Assembly (NCBI RefSeq): GCF_007989825.1
Contig: NZ_BJUA01000005.1
Location: forward strand, 1 to 64,000
Direction: 5' to 3'
Length of the DNA stretch: 64,000 bases
From: Cellulomonas persica
Lineage (GTDB): Bacteria > Actinomycetota > Actinomycetes > Actinomycetales > Cellulomonadaceae
Shown in pieces: positions 19,798 through 28,280 of the stretch. The position numbers were made by a program, and so were the translations under genes. Position 1 is the stretch's first letter, and each line of letters begins with the position of its first letter. Below the pieces are notes generated by a model, which did no database searches, was not told the origin of the DNA, and saw nothing but the letters and a program-made list of their open reading frames with translations.

Positions 19798-20601
19798 TCA
19801 GCGCGTGAGTCGGTAGACCGAGACGTGCGAGCGTGACTCGGCGGTGAACGGCGCGCCCGACCAGTCCGCGTCCCGGCTCTCGAGCTCGAAGCCCGCGAGC
19901 CGGCCCATGAGGTCGAGCTCCGCGGGCCACACGTACCGGTGGCGGCTCGTGCCGATCCGCGCCCGCCGGGCGGGCTGCGCGTGCTCGGCGCCGAACCACA
20001 CGTGGTGCGAGACGACCTGCTGCGCGAGCGTGTCGTACGTGTCGACGCCGAGGTAGCCGGGCGCCGTCCCGAACACCGTCGCGCCCTGACCCGGCGGCAG
20101 CGTGCGCAGCTCGGGCACCCACAGCTCGACGACGAACCGCCCGCCCGGCTCGAGGTGGGCCGCGGCGTTGCGGAAGCACGCGACCTGCGCGTCCTGCGTG
20201 AGCAGGTTCGAGATCGGGTTGTAGACGACGTACACGAGCGAGAACGACCCGGGGACGCGCACGCGCGTCATGTCCCCGACGGCCACCGGCAGCGCGTCCT
20301 CGTCGAGCTTGGTGCGCAGCACGGCGACCATCGCGGGCGAGTAGTCGATGCCCGCCACGCGCACGCCGCGCTGCGCGAGCGGCACGGCCACACGCCCGGT
20401 GCCGATCGCGAGCTCGAGCGCGCGGCCGCCGTCCGCGAGCGCCGCGAGGCGGTCGACGGTCGCGTCGAGCAGCTCGGGCGCGAACATCCCCTCACCCGGG
20501 GTGTCGTACGTGGCCGCGGCCTCGTCGTCCCAGCCGTCGGCGACGGGGTCCGGTGCGGCGTCCGTCCCGTGGTCCGACGACGCGTCGTGCGCAGTGGTCA
20601 T
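19798..20601 (-). CDS. Class I SAM-dependent methyltransferase
   Basis: A 267-residue methyltransferase. Motif I is ALELAIGTGRVAVPLAQRG (AdoMet binding), followed by the acidic loop GIDYSPAMVAVLRTK, motif II/III around VAVGDMTRVRVPGSFSLVYVVYN, and LEPGGRFVVELW as the post-III strand. The layout matches the Methyltransf_25 group; the substrate is unknown. Start: ATG at 20601 (MTTAHDASSD) is preferred over an in-frame ATG at 20652, because the former has GATCGT exactly 6 bases upstream and the residues between look non-coding. It is convergent with the DinB-like gene. Confidence 0.82.
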   Translation of the reverse strand: MTTAHDASSDHGTDAAPDPVADGWDDEAAATYDTPGEGMFAPELLDATVDRLAALADGGRALELAIGTGRVAVPLAQRGVRVAGIDYSPAMVAVLRTKLDEDALPVAVGDMTRVRVPGSFSLVYVVYNPISNLLTQDAQVACFRNAAAHLEPGGRFVVELWVPELRTLPPGQGATVFGTAPGYLGVDTYDTLAQQVVSHHVWFGAEHAQPARRARIGTSRHRYVWPAELDLMGRLAGFELESRDADWSGAPFTAESRSHVSVYRLTR

Positions 20602-20607
20602 GCGCCG

Positions 20608-20613
20608 ACGATC
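20608..20613 (-). promoter_or_regulatory. Candidate -10 box, leaderless methyltransferase mRNA
   Basis: GATCGT on the minus strand, CGGCGC, then the ATG at 20601. A weaker match (G in place of T at the first position). Confidence 0.3.
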
Positions 20614-20708
20614 CTCACGCGACCGCATGACGGTCAACGCGATTACTCCCACGTCGGACGCCCGCGCGCCGACCTGCGGTGGACGACGAGGTCAGCGGCG
20701 CACACGTG

Positions 20709-20732
20709 CGACGAGCCGGGAGTGGCTCGTCG
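20709..20732 (-). terminator. Hairpin after the ProA-like gene
   Basis: A 9-bp perfect stem (CGACGAGCC / GGCTCGTCG) with a 6-base loop, 5 bases beyond the stop codon of the minus-strand dehydrogenase. Confidence 0.5.
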
Positions 20733-20736
20733 TGCG

Positions 20737-22248
20737 TCAGCGGTGCTGGTCGGTGGCGGTGCGCGCGACGAGGCGGCGGGTCGTGAGGTCCGCACCCGTC
20801 AGGACGCCCGCACGGCCGAGCAGGCGACCGTGCTCCCAGTTCGACAGGCCGAGCTCGGGTTGGTCGAGCGCGTACTGCCCGTCGACCCAGCGCGTGAACC
20901 CGTCGCCGACGAACGGCGCGTCGACCGCGTCGACGAACGCGCGCCAGGCCTCGGCGTCGGTCCCGACGAGCGAGGCGACGAACCGCGGTGAGTACGCGTT
21001 GAACAGCGCGACGGCCTCAGCGACGTCCTCGACGACGACGAGCGAGAGCTCGGGCGTGTTCTCCCACTCCCACTCGCGGCCCAGCTCGTCGGCCGCGAGC
21101 AGGCTCGCGCGCGGCTCGGCGACGACGCCCTCGGCCCGGTGCACGTCGATCGTGCGCTCGAGCTCACCCGCGGGCAGCCACTGCTCGCTGCCGGCGACGA
21201 CGTGCACGCGCGCGACCGTGCCGCGTGCGGCGGCGGCCTCGTCGGCAGCGGCCAGGAGCACCGGGACCAGCTCGGCGGCGCGCGAGCGCGGGATCGCCGC
21301 GACGTTGAGCGTGTTGCAGACCTTGCGGTCCAGCGAGTGCCGCACCACCGAGGCGAACCGCGCGGTCTGCGCGGACTCGTCGGCCACGAGCCACGCGCCA
21401 CCCGTGCCGTGCGCGCTGACGGGCGTGCCCGCCTGCCGCGCGACCGCCGCGAGCTGCGCGACCGCGGCACCCGAGCCGCGCACGACCCCGAGCGACAGGC
21501 GACGGTCGGCGAACAGCGCCCAGCCCGCCGAGCGCTCCCGGCTGGTCACGAGGCTGATCGCGCCGTCGGGCAGCCCGGAGCTGCGCAGCGCGGGGGCGAG
21601 CGCGTGCTCGACGATCGCGGTCCCCGTCCCGAGCGCGTCTCCGCCGATCCGCAGCACCGCGGTGTTGCCGGTCGCGAGCACGCCCGCGGCGTCGGCGAGC
21701 ACGTTGGGTCGGCCCTCGAACACGAACCCGATCACACCGAGCGGCGCGGTCACGACGTCGACGTGCCAGTCGGCGTGCGTGACGCGCGGCGGCGCGACGT
21801 CGTCGCTCGCGGCCTTCTCCACCAGGTCCGCCCAGCCCCGCAGACCCTCGGCCATCTGGTCGCGCACCGCGGCGTCGATGCGCAGGCGCGTGGTCGACCG
21901 GCCGAGCCCCTCGGCGCGCATCACGTCGTCGGAGTTGGCCGCGGCGATCGCGTCCCACGCGGTGACCAGCCCGTCGGCGAACGCGCGGTAGAACGCGGCG
22001 ACCTGGACAGCCGGCACGCTGCGCATCGCCTGCGCCGCCTCGACCGCCGCGCTCACGCTCGTCGTGACCGCGTCGGAGACCGCGGCGGGCACGTGCAGGA
22101 GCGCACCGTCGTCGTGCACGACGTACAGCCGGTCACCCGGCCGGAACGCGGCCGCGAGCGTCTCGTCGACGGTCGTGAACCGGTCGCCGCCGAACGGCAC
22201 GAGCGTGCCGGCGGTGAGCTGCGTGAGCTGTCCTGCGGTCGTGGTCAT
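20737..22248 (-). CDS. ProA-like aldehyde dehydrogenase superfamily protein
   Basis: A 503-residue protein whose C-terminal ~400 residues resemble gamma-glutamyl phosphate reductase (ProA): PLGVIGFVFEGRPNVLADAAG, the catalytic Cys in SLDRKVCNTLNVAAIP, and HRAEGVVAE. ProA makes glutamate-5-semialdehyde in proline synthesis, but typical ProA is ~415 residues. The extra N-terminal ~85 residues (GDRFTTVDETLAAAFRPGDRLYVV) have no obvious match, and the catalytic region is less regular. It may be a paralogue with another acyl-phosphate substrate. ATG at 22248 with a weak GAGG upstream. No proB is nearby. Family likely; reaction unsure. Confidence 0.7.
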   Translation of the reverse strand: MTTTAGQLTQLTAGTLVPFGGDRFTTVDETLAAAFRPGDRLYVVHDDGALLHVPAAVSDAVTTSVSAAVEAAQAMRSVPAVQVAAFYRAFADGLVTAWDAIAAANSDDVMRAEGLGRSTTRLRIDAAVRDQMAEGLRGWADLVEKAASDDVAPPRVTHADWHVDVVTAPLGVIGFVFEGRPNVLADAAGVLATGNTAVLRIGGDALGTGTAIVEHALAPALRSSGLPDGAISLVTSRERSAGWALFADRRLSLGVVRGSGAAVAQLAAVARQAGTPVSAHGTGGAWLVADESAQTARFASVVRHSLDRKVCNTLNVAAIPRSRAAELVPVLLAAADEAAAARGTVARVHVVAGSEQWLPAGELERTIDVHRAEGVVAEPRASLLAADELGREWEWENTPELSLVVVEDVAEAVALFNAYSPRFVASLVGTDAEAWRAFVDAVDAPFVGDGFTRWVDGQYALDQPELGLSNWEHGRLLGRAGVLTGADLTTRRLVARTATDQHR

Positions 22249-22486
22249 GGCGGGCCTCGTGTGTCGGTCGTCCAGGCGGTGCACGGCGCCGGGTCGCGGT
22301 GGGAGTCGGCCGGGTTCGGTGGCCGGACCGCGCCGGGCGGGGTCCAGCCTGCCCGCTCGACGCACGCGTCCGCAGCAGCGTCCATTGTGCGTCCGTGGAG
22401 GCGCCCCCCGCTGCGACCCTGACCAGTCGCGCGCCCGGTCCTGGCACGCTCCTGGCGCGGTCCCGCGCAGTCCTCGCGCGCCCGGC

Positions 22487-22492
22487 TAGCGT
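22487..22492 (+). promoter_or_regulatory. Candidate -10 box, leaderless GNAT mRNA
   Basis: TAGCGT, GCTCGG, then the GTG start at 22499. Confidence 0.4.
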
Positions 22493-22498
22493 GCTCGG

Positions 22499-23068
22499 GT
22501 GAGCCACTTCGCCGAGTACCGGCCGGGCCGGCACGGCACGCGCGACGCGACGCTCGTCGTGCGGCCCGCGCTGCCGCGTGACGTGGACGGGATCGCTCGC
22601 GTCGCACGGACCCGCGGGGGTCAGCGCGCCGGGCTCGAGGACCGGCTGACCGCGTGGGTGCGCGACGACGAGCGCGTGGTGGTCGTCGCGTGCCACGCCA
22701 CCGAGCCGGACGGCGGCGTGGGCCACGAGCCGGACGGCCAGCCGGACGACGAGGTGGTCGGCTGGTCGTCGGCGTCCCGCATCGCGGGTCACGAGGACGC
22801 GCCGGACGGCTGGTACGTGTCGTCGCTGACCGTCGACCCGGCGTGGCGACGACGAGGCGCGGGCGACGGGTTGCTCGCGGCCGTGATCGCGGCGACGGCG
22901 GACCGCAGCCCGCTGCTGCGCTCGATCGTCAACGCGACCAACCGTCCCTCGCTCGACCTGCACGCCGCGCACGCCTTCGTCGAGGAGGCGCGTGGTTCGT
23001 CCTTCGCGGGCATCACGTTCCGTGGCGGCGAGGGCGTCCTGCTGCGACGTGGCACCCTGCGTGCATGA
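22499..23068 (+). CDS. GNAT-family N-acetyltransferase
   Basis: A 189-residue GNAT protein. The acetyl-CoA loop reads YVSSLTVDPAWRRRGAGDGLLAAV (about residues 113-136), a textbook R/Q-x-x-G-x-G/A motif, and the late NRPSLDLHAAHAFVEEAR segment matches the last strand and helix. The substrate is unknown. The start is GTG at 22499 with TAGCGT 6 bases upstream. The gene ends in ATGA overlapping the start of the next membrane protein, so the two are translated together. Confidence 0.82.
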   Translation: MSHFAEYRPGRHGTRDATLVVRPALPRDVDGIARVARTRGGQRAGLEDRLTAWVRDDERVVVVACHATEPDGGVGHEPDGQPDDEVVGWSSASRIAGHEDAPDGWYVSSLTVDPAWRRRGAGDGLLAAVIAATADRSPLLRSIVNATNRPSLDLHAAHAFVEEARGSSFAGITFRGGEGVLLRRGTLRA

Positions 23069-23385
23069 CCACACCGCGCACCGCCGGGACGCGACCGGCC
23101 GCCGCGTTCCGTGAGACGTTCGCTCGCGAGCTCCGCCGCGGCGCCCGGGACCTGCCGCGCGACGTGGCGCGCGGGTTCCTCGAGGACCTGGGCTACGCCG
23201 TGGCGGGGCTCGTCGCGTTCGTCGTGCTCGCGGGCGGCGGCGCGTGGGTCGGTTCGGCGATCGGCGGGCGCCTCGCCGCGCTCGTCGGGCTGGTCCTCGG
23301 GGTGCTCGTGGGCGGGGCGGCTCTCGTCGTGATCGGCGTCGTCGTGCTCGCGCGGACCGGTCGCAGCCGGGGCGCGGCCGGCTGA
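23065..23385 (+). CDS. Small two-helix membrane protein
   Basis: A 106-residue protein with a basic, cytoplasmic N-terminus (about 45 residues, Arg-rich) and two membrane helices (YAVAGLVAFVVLAGGGAWVGSAI and LAALVGLVLGVLVGGAALVVIGVVVLA), followed by a basic tail. It starts at the ATG of an ATGA overlap with the upstream GNAT gene. I recognise no family. The coupling suggests a joint or regulated role with the acetyltransferase, which is inference. Confidence 0.7.
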   Translation: MTTPRTAGTRPAAAFRETFARELRRGARDLPRDVARGFLEDLGYAVAGLVAFVVLAGGGAWVGSAIGGRLAALVGLVLGVLVGGAALVVIGVVVLARTGRSRGAAG

Positions 23386-23422
23386 CCTGCACCCGCCCGC
23401 GTCGGCAGGGACCGACGAGCGA

Positions 23423-24919
23423 TCAGCGAGCCGGTACGGCCCGGGCCGAGGCCCACGCGCGCAGCTCCGCGACGCGCTCTCCCATGACGACGGCCAGCGG
23501 GCGCGTGTGGCCCAGCTCGGCGAGGACCGCGGCGGCGTCGAGCGAGACGGCCTTCGCGTGCGCGGCGTACGTCGCCGCGACGACGCCCTGCTCGATCTCG
23601 GCCCCCGAGAACCCGGCGGACGCGGCGACGAGCGGCCCGAGGTCCTCGTCGCGCAGCGTGAGGCCGCGGCGGGCCGCGTGCAGCCGCAGCAGCGCGGCGC
23701 GGGAGGCCTCGTCGGGCAGGTCGACGAAGAACATCTCGTCGAACCGGCCCTTGCGCACGAGCTCAGGCGGCAGCGCCGAGATCTCGTTGGCGGTGGCCGC
23801 GACGAACACGGACGAGCGGCGGTCGGCGAGCCAGGTGAGGAACGTGCCGAGGACACGGCGTGCGGAGCCACCGTCGCCGTCCGACGATGCGACGGCCTTC
23901 TCGATCTCGTCGATCCACAGCACGCACGGCGCGAGCGCGTCCGCCGCGGCGAGCGAGTCGCGCAGGCGCCGCTCGGACTCGCCGACGTACTTGTCGTGCA
24001 CGCCCGCCAGGTCGAGCCGCAGCAGCGGGACCCCCAGGACCGATGCGGCCGCGCGGGCGGCGAGCGACTTGCCGCAGCCCTGCACACCGAGCAGCAGCAC
24101 GCCGCGCGGTGACTCGAGGTGCGGTGCCGTGCCGTCGAGCGCGGGCCGGCGCAGCGTCAACCAGTGCATCATCCGGTCCAGCCCCACGACGTCCGCGGCC
24201 CCGACGGTCGCGTACTCGTACGACAGGACCCCGTCGGCCGCGAGCGCGTCGAACCGGGCGCGCTCGACGACCGGGACGTCGCGCACCGTGATCGCGCCGT
24301 CGTCGACGACCGCCCCGCGCGCGAGACGCGCGACGTCGCTGCGGGACAGGCCGGCGAGCCGCTGCACGAGCAGGTCACGCGCCTGCGGGTCGACGTGCGG
24401 GAACCGACCCGACGACGCCGCCCACTGCTGGACCGTCTCGTCGACGATCGCCGCGCGCTCGGCGGCCGACGGGAACGCGACCGGGACGTGCACCGCGAGG
24501 TGCTCGAGCTCGTGCGGCAGGTCCACGGCACGCGACACGAGCACGACCGTGCTGCGCTGCGCGGCCGGCGCCTGCGCGGCGTCCTTGAGCAGCCGCACGA
24601 CGACGGGGTCCTCGAACCACGGGTGCAGGTCGAGCAGCACGTAGACGCCCGGCGCGCTGTTCTCGACGACGGCGCGCAGCATCGTGACCGCGTCCGCGTT
24701 GTGCCGCTGCGTCGAGCCGAGGTCCACGTCGAGCCGGCGCAGCCCCTCGGTCACGCTCCAGCGCAGGACGGGCCGCCCGCCCGTGATCCCCGCAGCGCCG
24801 TGCGCCGCACGCACCACGAGCTCGACCGCCGCGGCCTCGTCGGCCGTCTCCAGCACGACGATCGGCGTGCGCGCGGCGATGAGCGCCGCGACGTCGTCGC
24901 GCGAACCGTCGGGGACCAC
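23423..24919 (-). CDS. Ycf46-like AAA+ ATPase
   Basis: A 498-residue AAA+ protein of the Ycf46/CbbX-like class. The N-terminal half (about residues 1-245) is an inactive-looking ATPase-like domain. The C-terminal AAA module has Walker A GVQGCGKSLAA, Walker B CVLWIDEIEKA, and a second region KYVGESERRLRDSLAAA with arginine fingers near GRFDEMFFVDLP, typical of classical AAA proteins. Such proteins remodel protein complexes; the client is unknown. Two GTG codons are possible; 24919 is favoured because it lies 6 bases after TAGGTT, as in other leaderless genes here, while GTG at 24925 abuts that box. Confidence 0.78.
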   Translation of the reverse strand: MVPDGSRDDVAALIAARTPIVVLETADEAAAVELVVRAAHGAAGITGGRPVLRWSVTEGLRRLDVDLGSTQRHNADAVTMLRAVVENSAPGVYVLLDLHPWFEDPVVVRLLKDAAQAPAAQRSTVVLVSRAVDLPHELEHLAVHVPVAFPSAAERAAIVDETVQQWAASSGRFPHVDPQARDLLVQRLAGLSRSDVARLARGAVVDDGAITVRDVPVVERARFDALAADGVLSYEYATVGAADVVGLDRMMHWLTLRRPALDGTAPHLESPRGVLLLGVQGCGKSLAARAAASVLGVPLLRLDLAGVHDKYVGESERRLRDSLAAADALAPCVLWIDEIEKAVASSDGDGGSARRVLGTFLTWLADRRSSVFVAATANEISALPPELVRKGRFDEMFFVDLPDEASRAALLRLHAARRGLTLRDEDLGPLVAASAGFSGAEIEQGVVAATYAAHAKAVSLDAAAVLAELGHTRPLAVVMGERVAELRAWASARAVPAR

Positions 24920-24925
24920 GCGCAC

Positions 24926-24931
24926 AACCTA
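24926..24931 (-). promoter_or_regulatory. Candidate -10 box, leaderless AAA+ gene
   Basis: TAGGTT on the minus strand, GTGCGC, then GTG at 24919. It decides the start in favour of 24919. Confidence 0.4.
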
Positions 24932-24995
24932 GCGGCTGCCCTCGCGCCTCCGGAGGTCGCCGCTCGGCGCGCCACCCGCTCGGCCCAGCGGGTCG

Positions 24996-25358
24996 TCAGG
25001 ACGTGATCGCCACGCCCAGCCAGGCGGCGGCGACGCTCGCGACGAGCATGCCGCCGGCATGCAGCACCGCGGCGCGGACCCTGCCCGCGCGCAGCAGCCG
25101 CGCACCCTCGACGCTCGCCGTGGAGAACGTCGAGTAGCCGCCGAGGAAGCCCACGCCGAGCACGTCCTTGAGGTCGCCGAGCCCCGGGTGACCGGCGACC
25201 CAGCCGGTGACCATCCCGAGCAGCACGCACGAGGTCACGTTGATGACGAGGGTCCCGGCGGGCATCGTCCAGCGGTTGTGCCGCGCGACGAGCGTGTCGA
25301 CCTCGAACCGCGCGACGGCACCGAGCCCGCCCGCGAGCGCGACGAGCAGCGCGATCAC
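24996..25358 (-). CDS. crcB: Fluoride ion channel subunit FluC/CrcB
   Basis: A 120-residue four-helix membrane protein of the FluC (CrcB) family, which exports fluoride passively. Hallmarks: ALAGGLGAVARF, GTLVINVTSCVLLGM and GFLGGYSTFSTASVEG (the STFST track). Start GTG at 25358 overlaps the upstream gene's TGA in GTGA. It is the second of two FluC-type genes; in many actinobacteria two different subunits form a heterodimeric channel, and the tight coupling fits this. No fluoride riboswitch is visible upstream of the operon. Confidence 0.88.
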   Translation of the reverse strand: MIALLVALAGGLGAVARFEVDTLVARHNRWTMPAGTLVINVTSCVLLGMVTGWVAGHPGLGDLKDVLGVGFLGGYSTFSTASVEGARLLRAGRVRAAVLHAGGMLVASVAAAWLGVAITS

Positions 25359-25843
25359 GCGACGGTCCGCTCGTCGGCCGATCCGTTCGCCGTCGGGCGC
25401 GTCGTCGGGTCCGTCGTCGAGTCCGTCGTCGTGCTCGCCGGTGGCCCGGGACGGCGTCCCGCGAGCGCCATGCCTGCCACCGCGAGCGCGAGCCCCAGCA
25501 CGACGCTGACCAGCGGGTACGCCACCGCGACGGCCGACTCACCGTCGGTCGCGAGCCGTTCGACCTCGAGCACGAACGTGCTGTAGGTCGTGAACCCACC
25601 CAGGATGCCCGTGCCGCAGCCGAGCCGCACCGCACGGCGCCGACCCTCGTCGGGACCTCCCCGCACGAGCCGTTCGAGCAGCAGTCCCAGCACGAACGAC
25701 CCGACGAGGTTGATCCCGAACGTCGCCCACGGCCAGCCCGTGGGCGGCGCGAACGCGTTCTCGAGCCCCGCGCGCAGCGCCGTCCCGAGGGCCCCTCCGA
25801 CGAACACCAGGCCGACGAGCCGCGCGTGCTCGCTCCGACTCAC
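25355..25843 (-). CDS. crcB: Fluoride ion channel subunit FluC/CrcB, first copy
   Basis: A 162-residue FluC-type membrane protein, longer than its partner because of a Thr/Pro/Asp-rich tail (about residues 125-162). Core motifs: GGALGTALRAGLENAF, WATFGINLVGSFVLGLLLE and GILGGFTTYSTFVLEV. The start GTG at 25843 overlaps the stop of the universal stress gene (GTGA), and GAGGT precedes it. An alternative GTG is one codon upstream. With the next gene it likely makes a heterodimeric fluoride channel. Confidence 0.86.
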   Translation of the reverse strand: MSRSEHARLVGLVFVGGALGTALRAGLENAFAPPTGWPWATFGINLVGSFVLGLLLERLVRGGPDEGRRRAVRLGCGTGILGGFTTYSTFVLEVERLATDGESAVAVAYPLVSVVLGLALAVAGMALAGRRPGPPASTTTDSTTDPTTRPTANGSADERTVA

Positions 25844-26430
25844 CACGGGGACCTCGTCGCGCTCCAGTCGACGACGTCGAGCGGCACGGTCAGCACCGGG
25901 CGGTGCTGGTGGTGCGCGAGGTGGACGGCCACCGAGCCCTCGACCAGCTCGCGGAGCTTCGCCCCGGTCCCGGGTGCACGCGTGCCGACGACGATCGCCG
26001 CCGCGTCGACCGCGCGCGCGAGGTGCGTCAGCGCCCGGTCGGGCCGTCCCGCCAGGTAGTGGCACGTCCACGGCACACGGTCCGGGGCCGAGGTCGCGCT
26101 CGCCGCGGCCGCGGGGATGGTCGACGAGGCCGCCGGGCCGAGCAGCCGCTCGGCCCACGCGCGCAGGTCCGCGTCGACCGAGCGCCACGCGTCGTCGGCA
26201 CCGTCGGGGTCGACCGCGGCGTGCCGCACGCTCCCGTCCGGGTGCTCCTCGACGACGTAGCGGGCTGTGTCGACGTACGCGAGGTGCAGCGCGCCACCCA
26301 CCGCGGCGGCCCAGCGGGCGGCGGTGCGCACGACGAGCTCGGGCTGCCCGGGCACCACGCCGACGACCAGCGCGTGCCCGGCGGGTTCGACGATGCGCGT
26401 GACGGCCGGCTGCGGTGCCGCTCTGGTCAC
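25840..26430 (-). CDS. Universal stress protein (USP) family
   Basis: A 196-residue single USP-domain protein. Strand one is HALVVGVVPGQPELVVRTAARWA, and the ATP-binding-type loop VVGTRAPGTGAKLRELVEGSVAVHLAHHQHRPVLTVP (G-2x-G-9x-G-S-like) lies near the C-terminus. It first lies in an operon with two FluC subunits, overlapping each start by 4 bases. GGAGGGG precedes the GTG start. The role in fluoride or general stress handling is inference. Confidence 0.8.
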   Translation of the reverse strand: MTRAAPQPAVTRIVEPAGHALVVGVVPGQPELVVRTAARWAAAVGGALHLAYVDTARYVVEEHPDGSVRHAAVDPDGADDAWRSVDADLRAWAERLLGPAASSTIPAAAASATSAPDRVPWTCHYLAGRPDRALTHLARAVDAAAIVVGTRAPGTGAKLRELVEGSVAVHLAHHQHRPVLTVPLDVVDWSATRSPW

Positions 26431-26874
26431 GGGCCCCTCCTTCGTCGTCGGCAGCCACCTGCCCACGGTCGTCACGACCGGCCACGGGCTGGCCGCCACG
26501 CGCAAGGGCCGTCAGCCGCGCGCACGCATCACGGGCCCGGCGCATGCGGCCGGCGGCATCCGTCTGCTCGCCCAGCGTAGGACCACGCGACCGTCACGGC
26601 GGCGACCGCGGTCCCGCGCCGGGTGTGGTTCCGCACCGCGTGGTTTCGCACCGCGCGGTCTCGTACCGCCTGGTTTCGCACCGCGCGACGGCTCCGGCGT
26701 GCCGTCGGCCGCGCCAGGGCGCATGCTCGTCGAGGGGCCTGCTCGTCGGGGGCCTGCTCGACGAGGCGTCGGCTCGACCGGGAGCGGGCGACAGGCAGCA
26801 GGCGTCGACCGCCGTCGTGCGACCGCCGTCGTGCTGTCGGCTCCCCGGCGACCACCGGCGTGGGAGGCATCGAC
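26431..26874. other. Divergent intergenic region
   Basis: 444 bases between the USP operon and the linear-amide hydrolase. No gene supported. A 15-bp tandem repeat lies at 26626-26685. The Shine-Dalgarno GGGAGG of the next gene lies at 26862-26867. Confidence 0.55.
26626..26685. repeat. 15-bp tandem repeat x4
   Basis: Four head-to-tail copies of TGGTTTCGCACCGCG or close variants (one or several substitutions per copy); copies two and four are identical. Intergenic. Confidence 0.85.
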
Positions 26875-27819
26875 ATGTGCACCAGCATCAGGTTCTCGGA
26901 CGGCAGCCACCTCTACCTCGCTCGCAACCTGGACTGGACGAGCGGCTACGGAGAGCGGGTGGTGGTGACACCGACCGGCTACGCGACGAGGTCACCGTTC
27001 GGCGCCGTGCCCGGCATCCGGCACGCGGTGATCGGGATGGGCATCGTCGAGGACGACACACCGCTGTACTTCGACTGCGGGAACGACGCGGGCCTGGCCG
27101 TGGCCGGTCTCAACTTCCCGGGGTACGCGGTGTACGCGGACGGACCCGTGGACGGGGCGACCAACGTCGCGGCGTACGAGCTCCCGCTCTGGGTGGCCTC
27201 GCAGTTCACCTCGGTCGACGAGGTCGAGGCCGCGCTCGAGCACGTCGTCGTGGTCGACCGGCCGATCAACGAGAAGTACCCGAGCTCGCTGCTGCACTGG
27301 ATCGTCGGCGACGCGACGCGCGCGATCGTCGTGGAGAGCACGCGCGAGGGCCTGCAGGTGTTCGACGACGACGTCGACGTCCTGGCGAACCAGCCGGGCT
27401 TCGCCTGGCACCACGAGAACCTGCGGAACTACCTCAACGCCTCCCCCGACTTCCCCGGGACGAGCGTCCTCGGCCGGGCGCACCTGAGCCCGTTCGGTTC
27501 CGGATCGCACATGCGCGGGATCCCCGGCGACTACTACTCGACGTCACGGTTCGTGCGCGCCGCGTACGTGAACGCGCACTACCCGGACAAGACGAGCGAG
27601 GAGGAGAACGTCAGCCGCGCCTTCCACACGTTGCAGCAGGTCGCGATGGTGGACGGCTGCGCGGCCATGGACTCGGGCGAGTTCGAGAAGACGATCTACA
27701 CCGGGCTGTTCTCGTCCAGGACGACGACCTACTACTGGAACACCTACGACGACCCGGCGGTCCGCAGCGTCGCGATGGCCGACCACCGGCCCGACGGGAC
27801 GGACCTCGTCGTCGTCTAG
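26875..27819 (+). CDS. Choloylglycine hydrolase-family (linear amide C-N hydrolase)
   Basis: A 314-residue Ntn hydrolase of the choloylglycine/penicillin V acylase family. Cys2 directly after the start Met is the nucleophile, exposed on Met removal; RNLDW matches the family's active-site Arg/Asn-Asp segment, and NEKYPSSLLHWIVGD plus VLGRAHL fit later strands. Substrates of the family include bile-salt conjugates, penicillin V and acyl-homoserine lactones; a soil or plant-associated actinobacterium would more likely use the last kinds. ATG at 26875 has GGGAGG 7 bases upstream. It ends convergently and overlaps the TusA-like gene's stop by 4 bases (CTAG). Confidence 0.85.
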   Translation: MCTSIRFSDGSHLYLARNLDWTSGYGERVVVTPTGYATRSPFGAVPGIRHAVIGMGIVEDDTPLYFDCGNDAGLAVAGLNFPGYAVYADGPVDGATNVAAYELPLWVASQFTSVDEVEAALEHVVVVDRPINEKYPSSLLHWIVGDATRAIVVESTREGLQVFDDDVDVLANQPGFAWHHENLRNYLNASPDFPGTSVLGRAHLSPFGSGSHMRGIPGDYYSTSRFVRAAYVNAHYPDKTSEEENVSRAFHTLQQVAMVDGCAAMDSGEFEKTIYTGLFSSRTTTYYWNTYDDPAVRSVAMADHRPDGTDLVVV

Positions 27820-28109
27820 CTGATCGGGTCCTGCGGCGCGGCGCGCCGCCAGGGGTTGGCCGGGTCGGTCGCGGTCGGCGCCGCGACGACGCGGACCGCG
27901 TACGTCGGCACCCCGGTCCCGGCGACCGTGCCCAGGTACTCGTGCCCGGTCATGCGGCACCAGACGGGCAGGTCGATCGGGGCGATCGGGTCGCTCGTGG
28001 ACAGGTGCACGACCGTCCCCTCGTCGAGCTCGGCGACCCGCGCGCGCAGCAGCACGAGCAGCCGCGCGCACCCGAGGTCGCCCCCCTCGATCAGCACCGG
28101 CTCCGCCAC
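27816..28109 (-). CDS. TusA-like sulfur carrier family protein
   Basis: A 97-residue protein of the TusA/SirA-like family fold. The key region reads IEGGDLGCARLLVLLRARVAELDEGTVVHLSTSDP. TusA has a Cys-Pro-x-Pro at this place; here the Cys is kept but the prolines are not (GCARLL), so sulfur-relay function is uncertain. The C-terminus is extended by about 20 residues. GTG at 28109 is chosen as the last start before the conserved core. The stop overlaps the convergent hydrolase stop. Confidence 0.65.
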   Translation of the reverse strand: MAEPVLIEGGDLGCARLLVLLRARVAELDEGTVVHLSTSDPIAPIDLPVWCRMTGHEYLGTVAGTGVPTYAVRVVAAPTATDPANPWRRAAPQDPIS

Positions 28110-28268
28110 CCGCCGATCGTGCCACGCACCCGAGCGCCCGCTCACCACCCGCTCGCCCGCTCGCCCGTCGCCCCCCTCACCCCTCACCCCTCACCAGCAG
28201 CAAGGTCGCCCGCGGAGAGCCGTGTCGCGAGCTCGCCGGAATCCGCCCAGACCGGGGCGTCGCACGGG

Positions 28269-28274
28269 CATGCT
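28269..28274 (+). promoter_or_regulatory. Candidate -10 box, leaderless membrane-protein mRNA
   Basis: CATGCT, GAGCAG, then ATG at 28281. Confidence 0.3.
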
Positions 28275-28280
28275 GAGCAG

